From Cryobacterium sp. MP_M3 (lineage in GTDB: Bacteria > Actinomycetota > Actinomycetes > Actinomycetales > Microbacteriaceae), in the NCBI RefSeq assembly GCF_015752155.1, contig NZ_JADOVI010000006.1, positions 167,443 through 231,442 on the forward strand: a stretch of 64,000 nt of DNA, in the 5' to 3' direction. Position numbers and translations under genes: made by a program. The stretch's first letter is position 1, and the number at the start of each line of letters is the position of its first letter. Below, one piece after another: positions 50,356 through 61,773 of this stretch. The notes below the pieces were generated by a model. It did no database searches, had not been told where the DNA came from, and worked only from the letters and a program-made list of their open reading frames with translations.

Positions 50356-51834
50356 ATGACTTCGATTCGTGGAGCCGCGCAGGTCTATCGCGGTCACGTC
50401 TTCCACATAGCCGGCTCGCCCACCGTGTCGGAGGCGAGGCGCCATCTCGTCTCCCTGCCCGACGGCGCCCTCGTCACCGGCCGGGAGGGCCAGATCGACT
50501 GGGTCGGCGACTTCGCCGATCTCCCCTCGGAGTTCGCCGGCCTGCCGGTGACCGACAACCGGGGCGGCTTCATCCTGCCCGGCTTCGTCGACACCCACCT
50601 GCACTTCCCGCAGACCTATTCCACGGATGCCTACGGCGGCGGGCAGCTGCTGGAGTGGCTCGACAACTGCGTCTTCCCGGCCGAATCCAGGCTGAAAGAC
50701 CCCGAGTTCGGCGCCCGGATCGCGCGGGACTTCACCCGCCGACGGATTGCGGCGGGCACCACGAGCGCCCTCGTCTTCGGGTCGGCGTTCCCGCCCGCGC
50801 AGGACGCCCTGTTCGCCGAGTCGGAGCGGGCCGGCCTGCGCCTGGTCAGCGGGCGCGGCATCCAGACCATCGGCTCCGAGTCGTCGCGGGCGCTGCTCAC
50901 CGGCGAGGCTGAGGCGCTCGACCTCGTCACGGCGGAGATCGACCGCTGGCACGCGGTCGATACCGGCGACCCGGCCACGGCTCTGCTGCAGGTCGCGGTC
51001 GTTCCCCGGTTCAGCCTGTCTGTCACACCGACCACGCTCGCCGGGCTCGGCGAACTCTACGACGACGTGCGCGGCCGGGGCGTGTACTTCCACAGCCACC
51101 TGAACGAGAACAACCGGCCGGGCACCGGTGAGATCGACGCGGTCAAGGCGATCTACCGGGTCGACACCTACCTCGACACCTACGACGGCCGGTTCCTGCC
51201 CGGTTCGGTGCGCGGCGGGTCGAGCCTGCTCGGTCGCCGGAGCATCCTGGCCCACGCCGTGCACTGCGAGGATGCCGAACTCGCCCGGCTGGCCGAAACC
51301 GGCACCTCCGTCGCGCACTGCCCGACCTCGCAGCAATTCCTCGGTTCGGGCACCATGCCGTGGCTGCGCACCACCGGGTTCGGGGTGAACGTGGCGATCG
51401 GCTCGGACATCGGCGCGGGCGACGAGTGGCTGGTCTCCCGGGTGCTCAACGACTGCTTCAAGGTGCACCTGTCCGAGCCGGGCGACGCCGGGCTGTCGAT
51501 CGACCCGGCCGCGTTGCTCTTCACCGGCACCCTGGCCGGCGCCCGCGCCCTCGACATGGAGGCGCGATTCGGGAACTTCGACGTCGGCAAGGACGCGGAC
51601 TTCCTGCTCATCGAACCGGACCGCTGGGAGCCGCTCGCGAGCGTGCTCGAGCGGGGCATCCGCGCCGACGACGCGGAGATGGCCACCGACCAGACCCTGT
51701 TCGCCCTCCTGCTGGCCTTGCGCCAGCCGGCGATCACCGGCGTCTTCGTGCGCGGCCGCCGGGTCGTGGCGCCGGAACCCGAGTACCGGTCGCCGGCATC
51801 CGCGCGCCTGGCCGGGCGGACCGAACGCGCCTGA
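50356..51834 (+). CDS. guaD: Guanine deaminase-type amidohydrolase
   Basis: Converts guanine to xanthine, feeding the xanthine-dehydrogenase-type enzyme in this window. The 492-residue protein has metal-binding motifs of the amidohydrolase superfamily: D-T-H-L-H-F-P-Q near 80, H-S-H-L-N-E-N near 240, H-A-V-H-C near 300 and S-D-I-G-A-G-D-E-W near 350. The AGGAGG site is only one base before the ATG, closer than usual, and no better start is seen. Confidence 0.88.
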   Translation: MTSIRGAAQVYRGHVFHIAGSPTVSEARRHLVSLPDGALVTGREGQIDWVGDFADLPSEFAGLPVTDNRGGFILPGFVDTHLHFPQTYSTDAYGGGQLLEWLDNCVFPAESRLKDPEFGARIARDFTRRRIAAGTTSALVFGSAFPPAQDALFAESERAGLRLVSGRGIQTIGSESSRALLTGEAEALDLVTAEIDRWHAVDTGDPATALLQVAVVPRFSLSVTPTTLAGLGELYDDVRGRGVYFHSHLNENNRPGTGEIDAVKAIYRVDTYLDTYDGRFLPGSVRGGSSLLGRRSILAHAVHCEDAELARLAETGTSVAHCPTSQQFLGSGTMPWLRTTGFGVNVAIGSDIGAGDEWLVSRVLNDCFKVHLSEPGDAGLSIDPAALLFTGTLAGARALDMEARFGNFDVGKDADFLLIEPDRWEPLASVLERGIRADDAEMATDQTLFALLLALRQPAITGVFVRGRRVVAPEPEYRSPASARLAGRTERA

Positions 51835-51879
51835 GGCTCAGCGTGTGAGGCTCAGGGCGTAGGGCCCCGCTCCTGATCA

Positions 51880-52128
51880 TCAGATCCTGCCGAGCAGTTC
51901 CTGCCGTTTCGCCTCATACTCGGTCTGGGAGAGCAGGCCCTCGTCCCGGAGCCCGGCCAGCGCTTGCAACGCTGCGACCGGATCCGTGCCGGGGGCGGGC
52001 TGCCCCGCCCGCGACGATCCTCGGCTGAGGCGCAGGGCCACGACAACGATCAGCAGGGCGACTCCAGCCAGGGCGACCACGACCGCGAGGATGATCAGGA
52101 CGTGCCAACCGGTGAGGTTGTTGAGCAT
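51880..52128 (-). CDS. Small membrane protein with SHOCT domain
   Basis: The 82-residue protein has one membrane helix (about 9-33) and a C-terminal SHOCT motif (L-A-G-L-R-D-E-G-L-L-S-Q-T-E-Y-E-A-K-R-Q-E-L-L). SHOCT domains are short oligomerisation helices of unknown role. It stands alone between guaD and sixA. Confidence 0.8.
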   Translation of the reverse strand: MLNNLTGWHVLIILAVVVALAGVALLIVVVALRLSRGSSRAGQPAPGTDPVAALQALAGLRDEGLLSQTEYEAKRQELLGRI

Positions 52129-52176
52129 GTGTTCCCCCTTCGACTGCGCCGGCCACCGCCGACGCTGGTGCCGACT

Positions 52177-52662
52177 CTAGTCCGCCGGGGGTCTGCCCGC
52201 GGCGCGCAGCACCGCCGGGGAACGACCGGCGTCCGACCACGGGCCGGCCAGGCCGATCACCGCGATGGCCGAGGTCGGCATCGGCACGGACTCCCCGGTC
52301 AGCAGCGCCGCGAGGTTCTCGATCCCCGGGTTGTGGCCGACCAGCACGACGGTGCCCGCGTCGTCGGGCAGCTCGCGCAGCACGCCGAGCAGCTGCCCGG
52401 CCGAGGCGGCATACGCGCGGTCCTCGACCACGGTCGGCGGCACGGCGTCGAGTTCCGCCGAGGCCAGGTCCCAGGTGCTGCGCGCCCGGTTCGCCGACGA
52501 GACGACGGCGAGGTCGATGCCCAGGATGCTGCGGGCCAGCCACTTCCCGGCGCGCGGCGCCTGGTGGCGGCCCCGGCCGTTCAGGGGGCGGTCGATGTCG
52601 GCCTCGTCACCCGACCAATCGGACTTGGCGTGCCGCAACAGGATCAGCGTGCGCTCAGGCAT
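52177..52662 (-). CDS. sixA: SixA-type phosphohistidine phosphatase
   Basis: A small histidine-phosphatase-superfamily enzyme of 161 residues with the catalytic L-L-R-H-A-K-S at residues 7-13, S-S-A-N-R-A-R-S-T, and V-L-V-G-H-N-P near 110. It may dephosphorylate a histidine on a signalling or PTS protein, or a small phosphoester. The start at 52662 is the first Met directly before the motif. Confidence 0.88.
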   Translation of the reverse strand: MPERTLILLRHAKSDWSGDEADIDRPLNGRGRHQAPRAGKWLARSILGIDLAVVSSANRARSTWDLASAELDAVPPTVVEDRAYAASAGQLLGVLRELPDDAGTVVLVGHNPGIENLAALLTGESVPMPTSAIAVIGLAGPWSDAGRSPAVLRAAGRPPAD

Positions 52663-52734
52663 GAAGCCAGTCTGCCACCGTTCTCCGGCCGCGGTCCGGG
52701 CAGGCGACGGGCAGGTCGCCCTACGATGGCAGGC

Positions 52735-53400
52735 ATGACGCCCCTCCCTCCCCCCGTTGCCGGTCTCGTGCTCGCGGCCGGCGCCGGCTCCCGGTACGGC
52801 CGCCCGAAGGCGCTCGCCACAACCCCTGAGGGCACGTCCTGGCTGGTCAGGGCCGTGCACACCCTGGCCGCCGCGGGCTGCCACCCGGTGATCGTCGTTC
52901 TCGGGGCCGGCGCCGACGAGGCGGAGGCGCTGCTCGGCGACTACCATCCGGGCGAGCTGGTGGTCTCCCGGGCCGAGGACTGGGCCGACGGGCTCTCCGC
53001 CTCACTCCGGGCGGGGCTGCGAACGGCGGCGGCGCTCGGCCCCGGTCCGCTCGCCGTGGCCGTCGTCCCGGTCGACGTGCCCGGGCTGACCGAGGCCACC
53101 GTCCGCCGGCTGATCGGCCCGGCAGAGCTCGGGCCCGACACCCTGAGACAGGCCTGTTTCCAGGGGCGGCCGGGGCATCCGGTCGTGATCGGGCGCGCGC
53201 ACTGGGCCGGCCTGATCGCCTCGGTCAGCGGGGACACCGGGGCCAGACCCTACCTGCTCGCGCACCAGGCCGGGCCGGTGGAATGCGGCGACCTGGAGAC
53301 CGGCGCCGACATCGACGTGAACACCGACGTGAACACCGACGCCGGCGTCGCACGGGAGACCGGCCGCGGCGGGACGACCGGGCATCCGCCCGATCGGTGA
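52735..53400 (+). CDS. MocA/MobA-like molybdopterin nucleotidyltransferase
   Basis: The 221-residue protein has the NTP-transferase motif L-V-L-A-A-G-A-G-S-R-Y-G-R-P-K near 15 and V-P-V-D-V-P-G-L near 115. This pattern fits CTP:molybdopterin cytidylyltransferases, which finish the cofactor of xanthine-dehydrogenase-type enzymes. The C-terminus is extended beyond the usual D-I-D end by a duplicated 12-bp unit (D-V-N-T twice). Neighbouring xdh genes support this role. Confidence 0.82.
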   Translation: MTPLPPPVAGLVLAAGAGSRYGRPKALATTPEGTSWLVRAVHTLAAAGCHPVIVVLGAGADEAEALLGDYHPGELVVSRAEDWADGLSASLRAGLRTAAALGPGPLAVAVVPVDVPGLTEATVRRLIGPAELGPDTLRQACFQGRPGHPVVIGRAHWAGLIASVSGDTGARPYLLAHQAGPVECGDLETGADIDVNTDVNTDAGVARETGRGGTTGHPPDR

Positions 53401-53480
53401 CCGCCGAGCGCCATCCGTGGAATCATGGGGTTTCCGCGCCCTCCGCCGCCCACCGGCCGTCACCGTTTCCGAAGGATCCC

Positions 53481-54170
53481 GTGCTCGAGACACTCCGCCG
53501 CCACCCCGCGAACCTGCACCTGGGGCTCATGCTCGCGCTCACCTTCTCCACCGGCGTGGCGGATGCCGTGGGCTACCTCGGCCTGGACCGGGTGTTCACC
53601 GGCAACATGACGGGCAACGTCGTGATCCTCGGCATGGCCCTCGCCGGGGCGAACAACCTGCCGGTGGCCGGCCCGCTGTTGGCGCTGTTCACGTTCATGC
53701 TCGGCGCCGCCGTCGGGGGGCGGGTGCTGCGCCCGGTCGCGATCGGCTGGACCACTCACGCCAGCGTGCTCTTCGGCGTGCAGGGACTGGTGATGGCCGC
53801 CCTCTCGGTCGCCCTGTTCCTCGGCGGTGGCCGCCCACCGGCACCCTTCGACCTCGTGATCACCGGCTTCCTCGCCGCGGTGATGGGCCTGCAGGCGTCG
53901 ATCGCCCGCCACATCGGGGTGAAGGACGTGACCACGGTGGTCGTCACCTCGACCATCACGGGCTTCGCCGCCGACTCGCGGCTCGGCGGCGGCAAGGGGC
54001 AGCCCTGGTTCCGCCGGATCGCCGCGATCGTGCTGATCGGCGCCGGCGCCGCGGTCGGCGCGCTGCTGCTGATGACACACATCGGCTGGGGGGTCGCCCT
54101 GTCGGCGGTGATCACCCTCGTCGTCACCGCGCTCGGGCACGCCGCCGGCCGGCCGCACCACGCGCCCTGA
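53481..54170 (+). CDS. DUF1275 (YoaK) family membrane protein
   Basis: The 229-residue protein has six hydrophobic helices and the family motif F-S-T-G-V-A-D-A-V-G-Y-L followed by F-T-G-N-M-T-G-N near residues 35-45. The function of DUF1275 proteins is unknown. The GTG at 53481 has AAGGA five bases upstream. Confidence 0.88.
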   Translation: MLETLRRHPANLHLGLMLALTFSTGVADAVGYLGLDRVFTGNMTGNVVILGMALAGANNLPVAGPLLALFTFMLGAAVGGRVLRPVAIGWTTHASVLFGVQGLVMAALSVALFLGGGRPPAPFDLVITGFLAAVMGLQASIARHIGVKDVTTVVVTSTITGFAADSRLGGGKGQPWFRRIAAIVLIGAGAAVGALLLMTHIGWGVALSAVITLVVTALGHAAGRPHHAP

Positions 54171-54250
54171 CCGGCCCCGACCCCGACGCCGCGGGGCTGA
54201 CCGGGCCGGACCCGGTGGAATTCCGGTCCCCGTCGTGGGAACCTTGAGGG

Positions 54251-54535
54251 GTGCCGAAGACTGTCGAACGCCCCGATCTGCAGGAGGCGGTGTCACTGGA
54301 CCGTCCGTGGATCACGATCGTCTGGGACGACCCGGTGAACCTGATGTCCTACGTGGCCTACGTCTTCCGCAGCTACTTCGGCGTCACCGCCGAGGAGGCG
54401 GAGCGCCTGATGCTGCAGGTGCACAACACCGGCCGCGCGGTGGTCGCCACCGGCAACCGGGAAGCCATGGAGCGCCACGTCGAGGCCATGCACGGCTACG
54501 GCCTGTGGGCGACGCTGACCAGGGCAGACTCGTGA
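54251..54535 (+). CDS. clpS: ATP-dependent Clp protease adaptor ClpS
   Basis: ClpS delivers N-degron proteins to ClpAP/ClpCP. The 94-residue protein has the conserved W-D-D-P-V-N-L-M near 25-32 and an H-N-T-G motif near 57. It starts with GTG close to a GAGG site and shares one base with the next gene (TGATG). Confidence 0.92.
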   Translation: MPKTVERPDLQEAVSLDRPWITIVWDDPVNLMSYVAYVFRSYFGVTAEEAERLMLQVHNTGRAVVATGNREAMERHVEAMHGYGLWATLTRADS

Positions 54536-55083
54536 TGCAGTTTGAACCGTCCGCGGAAGGCCGCGTGTCCGCGCACTTCGAACTGGTCGAGGTGGGCCTG
54601 CTCCGCCTGGCCACCAGCCAGCTGGTGGAACTGCTCGAGGCCGCCGATGCCCCCACGCCCGGCACGGCCGCCGACCCTGCCCTGAAACGGCTGCTCCCGG
54701 ATGCCTACCTGGACGACCCGGGGGCCGCGGCGGAGTTCCGTCGCTTCACCGCCGGCGATCTCCTCGACCGCAAGGTGCTCAATGCGAAGGTGGTCCTGGC
54801 GACCCTGGGCGAGGAGCCGCTCGACCCGATCTCCGACGAACCGGACGAGGCGCTGCTCCACGACGCGCCGGACGACGCCCCGCTGGCGATCGTGCTCGAC
54901 CCGCCCGACGTGCAGTCGTGGCTGCGCACCCTCACCGACCTGCGCCTGACGCTGGCCGAGCGTCTCGAAATCGGGCCGGACGGCCGGCCGCAGCGAGAGG
55001 ACGAGGAGACCCCGTTCCTGCGGGACGTCTACGAGTGGTTCGGGATGGTGCAGGAGTCCCTGGTCTACGCCATCGACGTCTGA
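54535..55083 (+). CDS. DUF2017 family protein coupled to clpS
   Basis: The 182-residue protein is a mostly helical, acidic protein of the DUF2017 family, which commonly follows clpS in actinobacteria. It ends with D-V-Y-E-W-F-G-M-V-Q-E-S-L. The role is unknown, but the coupling suggests involvement in ClpS-dependent proteolysis. Confidence 0.85.
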   Translation: MQFEPSAEGRVSAHFELVEVGLLRLATSQLVELLEAADAPTPGTAADPALKRLLPDAYLDDPGAAAEFRRFTAGDLLDRKVLNAKVVLATLGEEPLDPISDEPDEALLHDAPDDAPLAIVLDPPDVQSWLRTLTDLRLTLAERLEIGPDGRPQREDEETPFLRDVYEWFGMVQESLVYAIDV

Positions 55084-55113
55084 TCGCGCCGGCTCACGCG
55101 AGCGCGCGGGAGC

Positions 55114-56427
55114 TCAACCGACCACGGGAACGGCCAGCAGTGCCTCCCGGGCCCGGCGCGGCCCCTCGCCGTCGGCGAGGGATGCCCGGAGCCGGTCCAG
55201 GCGCAGCCTGGCCGCGCCGTCGAGGGCGAGCAGGGCCTCGGCCGCCACGCGCAACTCGTCGGCCGTCACGACGTTCGGGTCGAGGGACAGCCCGAAACCG
55301 GCCGTCTCCACGGCGGCGGCGCCGGCGAACTGGTCGGTGGAGAACGGGAGCACCAGCAGCGGCACCCCGGCGGTCATCGCCTCGGTGACGCTGTTGTTGC
55401 CACCGTGGGTGACGGCTAGGGCTGCGTGGCCCAGCAGGGTGACCTGGGGCAGGAAAGCGCGCACGAGCCAGGAGCCGGGGGTTGTTCCGAGTTCGGCCGG
55501 GTCGGTCGCGCCGGTCGCGATGGCGACCCGCACGTCGAGCCCGTGCAGGGCCTCCGCCACCCGGGCGAGCACGTCGCCGCGCACGGAGAGGAAGCTGCCG
55601 AAGCTCACGTAGACGACCGGCAACTCGCCGGCGGCCAGCCACCGGTCGACCTCGTCGTCGGCGGCCTCCTCGCGCACAGCGGAGCCGAGGAAGGCGTGCG
55701 GCGGCAGCAGCGCGGTGCGCGCCGGGTCGTGCAGTTCGGCCGGGTAGTTGAGCAGGAGCACATCGCCCGCCTCCATGAAGGCGTCGCCGCTGGGGGTGGC
55801 CGCGGGGTCGAGGCTGATCAGGGCGTCGTTCCACTGGGCCGTGAATGCGGCGCTCACGTCGTCGCAGGCCAGGTGCAGGGCCTCGAGCGCGGCCGGGCGG
55901 GGCCGGAACGCCACCGGCCATTCCGGCGGATAACCGTAGACCTCGTCACCCACCGGCAGCGCGGACGGGTGCCCGAGCACGACGTCGGCGTGACGAATGC
56001 CCGCACTCTGCAGCGCGAGCCTCGCACTGAACGCGAGGTGGTCGACGATCACGTGGTCGGGCTGCACCTCGGCGACGATCCGCTGCACCTCCCGGGCGAC
56101 CTCGACCGGGTTCCAGAGCAGGTCGTTGCTGCGCGCCTCGGCCTGGAACAGGAGCGTCTCGACCATGCCGCGGCGGGTCGCGGCGAAGAATCCGCGGAGG
56201 GCGTCGTCTTCGCCGGTCGGCTGCTGCTCGGCCCGGATCGTGCCGGGGTTCGAGCCGCGGCCCAGTTGCAGGTTGACCCGCTCGAAACCGAACGCGCGCA
56301 CGATGTCGGCCGTCGCCGGGCCGCTGGCCACGACGACGCGTTCGCCGGCCTCCTGCCAGGCGGTGCCGAGGGTGGCCAGGGGAAAGAGGTGGGAGGCGTA
56401 GTCGGGGCTGATGATCAGCAGGGTCAT
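55114..56427 (-). CDS. UGT-family glycosyltransferase (GT1, macrolide/UDP-type)
   Basis: The 437-residue protein has the GT-B fold. Its C-terminal donor-binding motif is H-G-G-N-N-S-V-T-E-A-M, followed by G-V-P-L-L-V-L-P-F-S-T-D-Q-F near residue 350. The family glycosylates small lipophilic molecules. A strong GAGGAGG site precedes the ATG. It lies 30 bases after the gene at 56458, so both are probably co-transcribed and act on the same product. Confidence 0.88.
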   Translation of the reverse strand: MTLLIISPDYASHLFPLATLGTAWQEAGERVVVASGPATADIVRAFGFERVNLQLGRGSNPGTIRAEQQPTGEDDALRGFFAATRRGMVETLLFQAEARSNDLLWNPVEVAREVQRIVAEVQPDHVIVDHLAFSARLALQSAGIRHADVVLGHPSALPVGDEVYGYPPEWPVAFRPRPAALEALHLACDDVSAAFTAQWNDALISLDPAATPSGDAFMEAGDVLLLNYPAELHDPARTALLPPHAFLGSAVREEAADDEVDRWLAAGELPVVYVSFGSFLSVRGDVLARVAEALHGLDVRVAIATGATDPAELGTTPGSWLVRAFLPQVTLLGHAALAVTHGGNNSVTEAMTAGVPLLVLPFSTDQFAGAAAVETAGFGLSLDPNVVTADELRVAAEALLALDGAARLRLDRLRASLADGEGPRRAREALLAVPVVG

Positions 56428-56457
56428 ATCAGGTTCCTCCTCAGGTCAGGTCTCGCA

Positions 56458-58695
56458 TCAGGAGAGGCTCAGCGCCCAGGCGTTCGGTCCGTCGGTGACG
56501 GAGACCTCCCGGTAGACGGCGGCCAGGGTGGACGCCATGGCCTGGATCGTGAAACCGCGGGCCACCATCTCGCGGGCACGGCCGGCGAACTCCGGTCCGA
56601 ACGGGCCGGCGGCGACCATGAGGGCAGCGGTGATCCCGCCGGCCAGCGCGGCCGGGTTGCCGGTGTCCACGAGGAAACCCGTCACCCCTTCCTCCACGTA
56701 GGTGGCCGGTCCCCCCGAGTGCGGCGCGACCACGGCGAGGCCGGTGGCGAGGGCCTCGAGCAGGGCGATCCCGAACTCTTCCTTCACGCTCGCGCAGACA
56801 TACACGCCGTTCGGTCCGGCCAGGCCCGGCCGGCCGGTGCGCGCGGCCGCGAGCCAGCGGGCCACGGTGTCGTTGCTGCGGTGCCCGGCGAGCAGCAGTC
56901 CCCGTTCGGCGGCCCCGTCGGGCGGAACGGCCGCGTTCATTCGGTCCAGTTGTGCGCGCTCGTCTGCCGACGGGGTGAGCAGGTCCCCGCCGACGATGAG
57001 CAGGTTGCAGGCCGCGGACAGCGCCGGGTCGGCCGACCAGGCCTCGACGAGCGCGGCCATGCCCTTGACCCGGTGCAGCCGGCCCACGGTGACGGCGAGC
57101 GGCAGTCCGCGTCGCTCGGGCGGGAGGGCAGCGAGCAGGTCGTCGAGCTCGGCGAACGCCACCGCGCCGGCCGCGGTCAGCCGATCCGGGTCAACGGCGG
57201 CGGAGCCGTCGAGGGATGCCGTGGCGTCCGCGAGGGAACGCTCGATCACGGCCAGGTCGATGCCCTCCGCGATCACCGAGTGGCGTTCCGGGTGCTGCCG
57301 GATGTCGATTCCGACGAGCTCGCGCATGTCGCGCTGCAGTTCGGGCCGGGGGAAGAGCACGGTGTGCGCGGCATCCGCTGCCAGCCGCTGCACCAGCCGC
57401 ACCCGGAACCAGAAATGCTCGGCCTCGTCCACCGTGCCGAAGTTCGCACGGGTCAGGGCGCCGGCCGCATCCAGCGAGTGGATGACGCTGTGCGGGTCGG
57501 GTGCCACCGTGAACACGATGGGGATGTCCAGTTCGCGGGCGACGGTGGAGGCGGCGAGGGTGCCGACATCCGCCATCCGCAGGTGGATCGCGTCGACCGT
57601 TCCCGCTGCGCGGAGGATGCGCCGGATGCCGCGCTGGGTGGCGATCCGGCGCGGCCAGGCGTCGACCGACGCGACCGGCTCGCCGAGGAACGGGACGGTC
57701 GCGAAGGCGTGACCGGCCAGGGTGGAGCCGACCTCGGAGAGGCAGGCCAGGGCACCTTCGAACCCGCCCCGGGAGAGCGTGAGCACGCGTTCGACCCGCT
57801 GCTCGGTGGGGGCATCCTCGCGTCCGGGCAGGACGGCGTGCTCGCCCGGTGTCGGGCCGGCGACCAGGGCGTCGCCGAGGCGCACGAGCAGGGTCGCGAT
57901 GCCGCCGTTGTCGCCGGCGCCGACCTGGCTGAGTTCACGGTCGATGTCGGCGTGCAGGAAGAGCTGGGCGATGGTCGCTCCCTGGCTCCACGGCGCGCGC
58001 GGGTAGCTCGGCACGGTCAGGTCGACCAGGGCGAGCCGGGCCACCGCGGCGAGCACGTCGTCACCCCGGGCAAGCTCGGTGACGATCGCGATGGTGGCGT
58101 CGTTCGGGCCGAGGTCGCCGAGGGCGGCGATCGCGGCCACGCGCACCTCGGTCGATTCCGCCGGGTCGACGGCGATGCGGCGCAGCAGGCGCTCAGGGAT
58201 GCGGCCGGCGACCAGGCCGATCGTCTCGACCAGGCGGGACCGGGCCCCGGCATCGACGACGCCGACCAGGGCACCCTCAAGGGCGAGCCCCACATGTTCC
58301 GGCACCGACGACGCCCACTGCTCGAGGGTGCGCTGGGCGATCATCCCGGGGAAGCCGCCGGCGACGACCATGGTCACCAGCCCGGAGATGGCGTCGAGGC
58401 GAGGCAGGCGGGCTCCGAAGGCCCAGGCCGTGTGCTCGCGGATGAACAGGGTGTCATGGCCGAGCAGGGTGACCAGCACATCGTCCGCCGATTCGTCGAA
58501 GACCTGGGCGAGCGAGTGGATCGCCGCGATCGCGGTGAGCTGGTCTCCCGGGTCGACCGCGGCCTGGGCGAGCAGGCGCACAGCCCGCACACCGCCGTCC
58601 CGGCTCGCGGCGACGGTCAGGTCATCGGCGGCCCGGATGCCGTCCAGGATCGAACGCGACTGGCGCATGGTGTCCAGGGTCGTATGGGTTCCCAC
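56458..58695 (-). CDS. GT4 glycosyltransferase with N-terminal HEAT-like repeats
   Basis: The 745-residue protein joins an N-terminal helical-repeat region (about 20-235) to a GT-B glycosyltransferase. The first part has several ~30-residue units of HEAT type (for example T-E-V-R-V-A-A-I-A-A-L-G-D-L-G). The transferase has L-A-V-T-V-G-R-L-H-R-V-K-G-M near 540 and the donor motif E-E-F-G-I-A-L-L-E-A-L near 635, the GT4 pattern. The repeats may bind a protein partner. The product of the pair is unknown. Confidence 0.82.
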   Translation of the reverse strand: MGTHTTLDTMRQSRSILDGIRAADDLTVAASRDGGVRAVRLLAQAAVDPGDQLTAIAAIHSLAQVFDESADDVLVTLLGHDTLFIREHTAWAFGARLPRLDAISGLVTMVVAGGFPGMIAQRTLEQWASSVPEHVGLALEGALVGVVDAGARSRLVETIGLVAGRIPERLLRRIAVDPAESTEVRVAAIAALGDLGPNDATIAIVTELARGDDVLAAVARLALVDLTVPSYPRAPWSQGATIAQLFLHADIDRELSQVGAGDNGGIATLLVRLGDALVAGPTPGEHAVLPGREDAPTEQRVERVLTLSRGGFEGALACLSEVGSTLAGHAFATVPFLGEPVASVDAWPRRIATQRGIRRILRAAGTVDAIHLRMADVGTLAASTVARELDIPIVFTVAPDPHSVIHSLDAAGALTRANFGTVDEAEHFWFRVRLVQRLAADAAHTVLFPRPELQRDMRELVGIDIRQHPERHSVIAEGIDLAVIERSLADATASLDGSAAVDPDRLTAAGAVAFAELDDLLAALPPERRGLPLAVTVGRLHRVKGMAALVEAWSADPALSAACNLLIVGGDLLTPSADERAQLDRMNAAVPPDGAAERGLLLAGHRSNDTVARWLAAARTGRPGLAGPNGVYVCASVKEEFGIALLEALATGLAVVAPHSGGPATYVEEGVTGFLVDTGNPAALAGGITAALMVAAGPFGPEFAGRAREMVARGFTIQAMASTLAAVYREVSVTDGPNAWALSLS

Positions 58696-58913
58696 GGGGT
58701 GTTCTCCCTGTCGTCGGGGCGGGCGGGCGTCACGTGCGGTCTGCGTGCTGCCGATGATACTTCGGAACGCGAAACCGTCCGGATCGCCGGCGGCGAATCC
58801 GCTCCCGGTCGAGTCAACGCTATAGGCCTGACCAGCGGGCAGATACCGGCTGGGAATCCGCCGAGACTCCGCCGACGGGTTTACTTGCCGGTCTCAGGGG
58901 GCAGGATGGATGC

Positions 58914-61229
<2,316 letters not shown>

Positions 61230-61239
61230 GGTGTCGCCG

Positions 61240-61773
61240 ATGACCGAGCAGCGCCCCTGGACCGGCCACGTCTTCATCGCGACGAGCGTCGACGGCTACA
61301 TCGCCCGGCTGGACGGCGGCCTCGACTGGCTGACCGACCGGCCGGGGCCCTCCGGCGACGGCGGCTACACCGAGTTCACGGCGACGATCGACCACATGCT
61401 GATGGGCCGAGGCACCTATGAAACGGTGGCGGCGTTCGATCTGTGGCCGTACACCCGGATGAAGGTGATCGTGCTCAGCAGCACCCTCGCCGCGGCCGAC
61501 GACCGCATCACGGTGGTGCGCAGCCTCCCCGAGGCGATCGACACCCTCGCCGCCGCGGGCGCCGGGCGCGTGTACACCGACGGCGGCCGGGTCATCCAGT
61601 CCTGCCTCGCGGCGGGCCTCATCGACGACCTCGTGATCACCCGGGTTCCCGTGCTGCTGGGCGAGGGCATTCCATTGTTCGGGGCGCCCCCGGCGGATGT
61701 CCGGCTCGAGACCCTGGGCGTCGCTCAGATCGGCGGCGGCATGGTCCAGGAACGCTACGCCGTGGTGCGCTGA
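61240..61773 (+). CDS. Dihydrofolate reductase-like (RibD C-terminal) family protein
   Basis: The 177-residue protein has the RibD_C fold: F-I-A-T-S-V-D-G-Y-I-A-R near 11-22, and G-R-G-T-Y-E-T-V near 54. Many such actinobacterial proteins are NADPH reductases of unknown substrate. The ATG at 61240 with GAGG upstream is preferred over the GTG at 61231. Its end overlaps the convergent fdhD by 19 bases. Confidence 0.85.
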   Translation: MTEQRPWTGHVFIATSVDGYIARLDGGLDWLTDRPGPSGDGGYTEFTATIDHMLMGRGTYETVAAFDLWPYTRMKVIVLSSTLAAADDRITVVRSLPEAIDTLAAAGAGRVYTDGGRVIQSCLAAGLIDDLVITRVPVLLGEGIPLFGAPPADVRLETLGVAQIGGGMVQERYAVVR

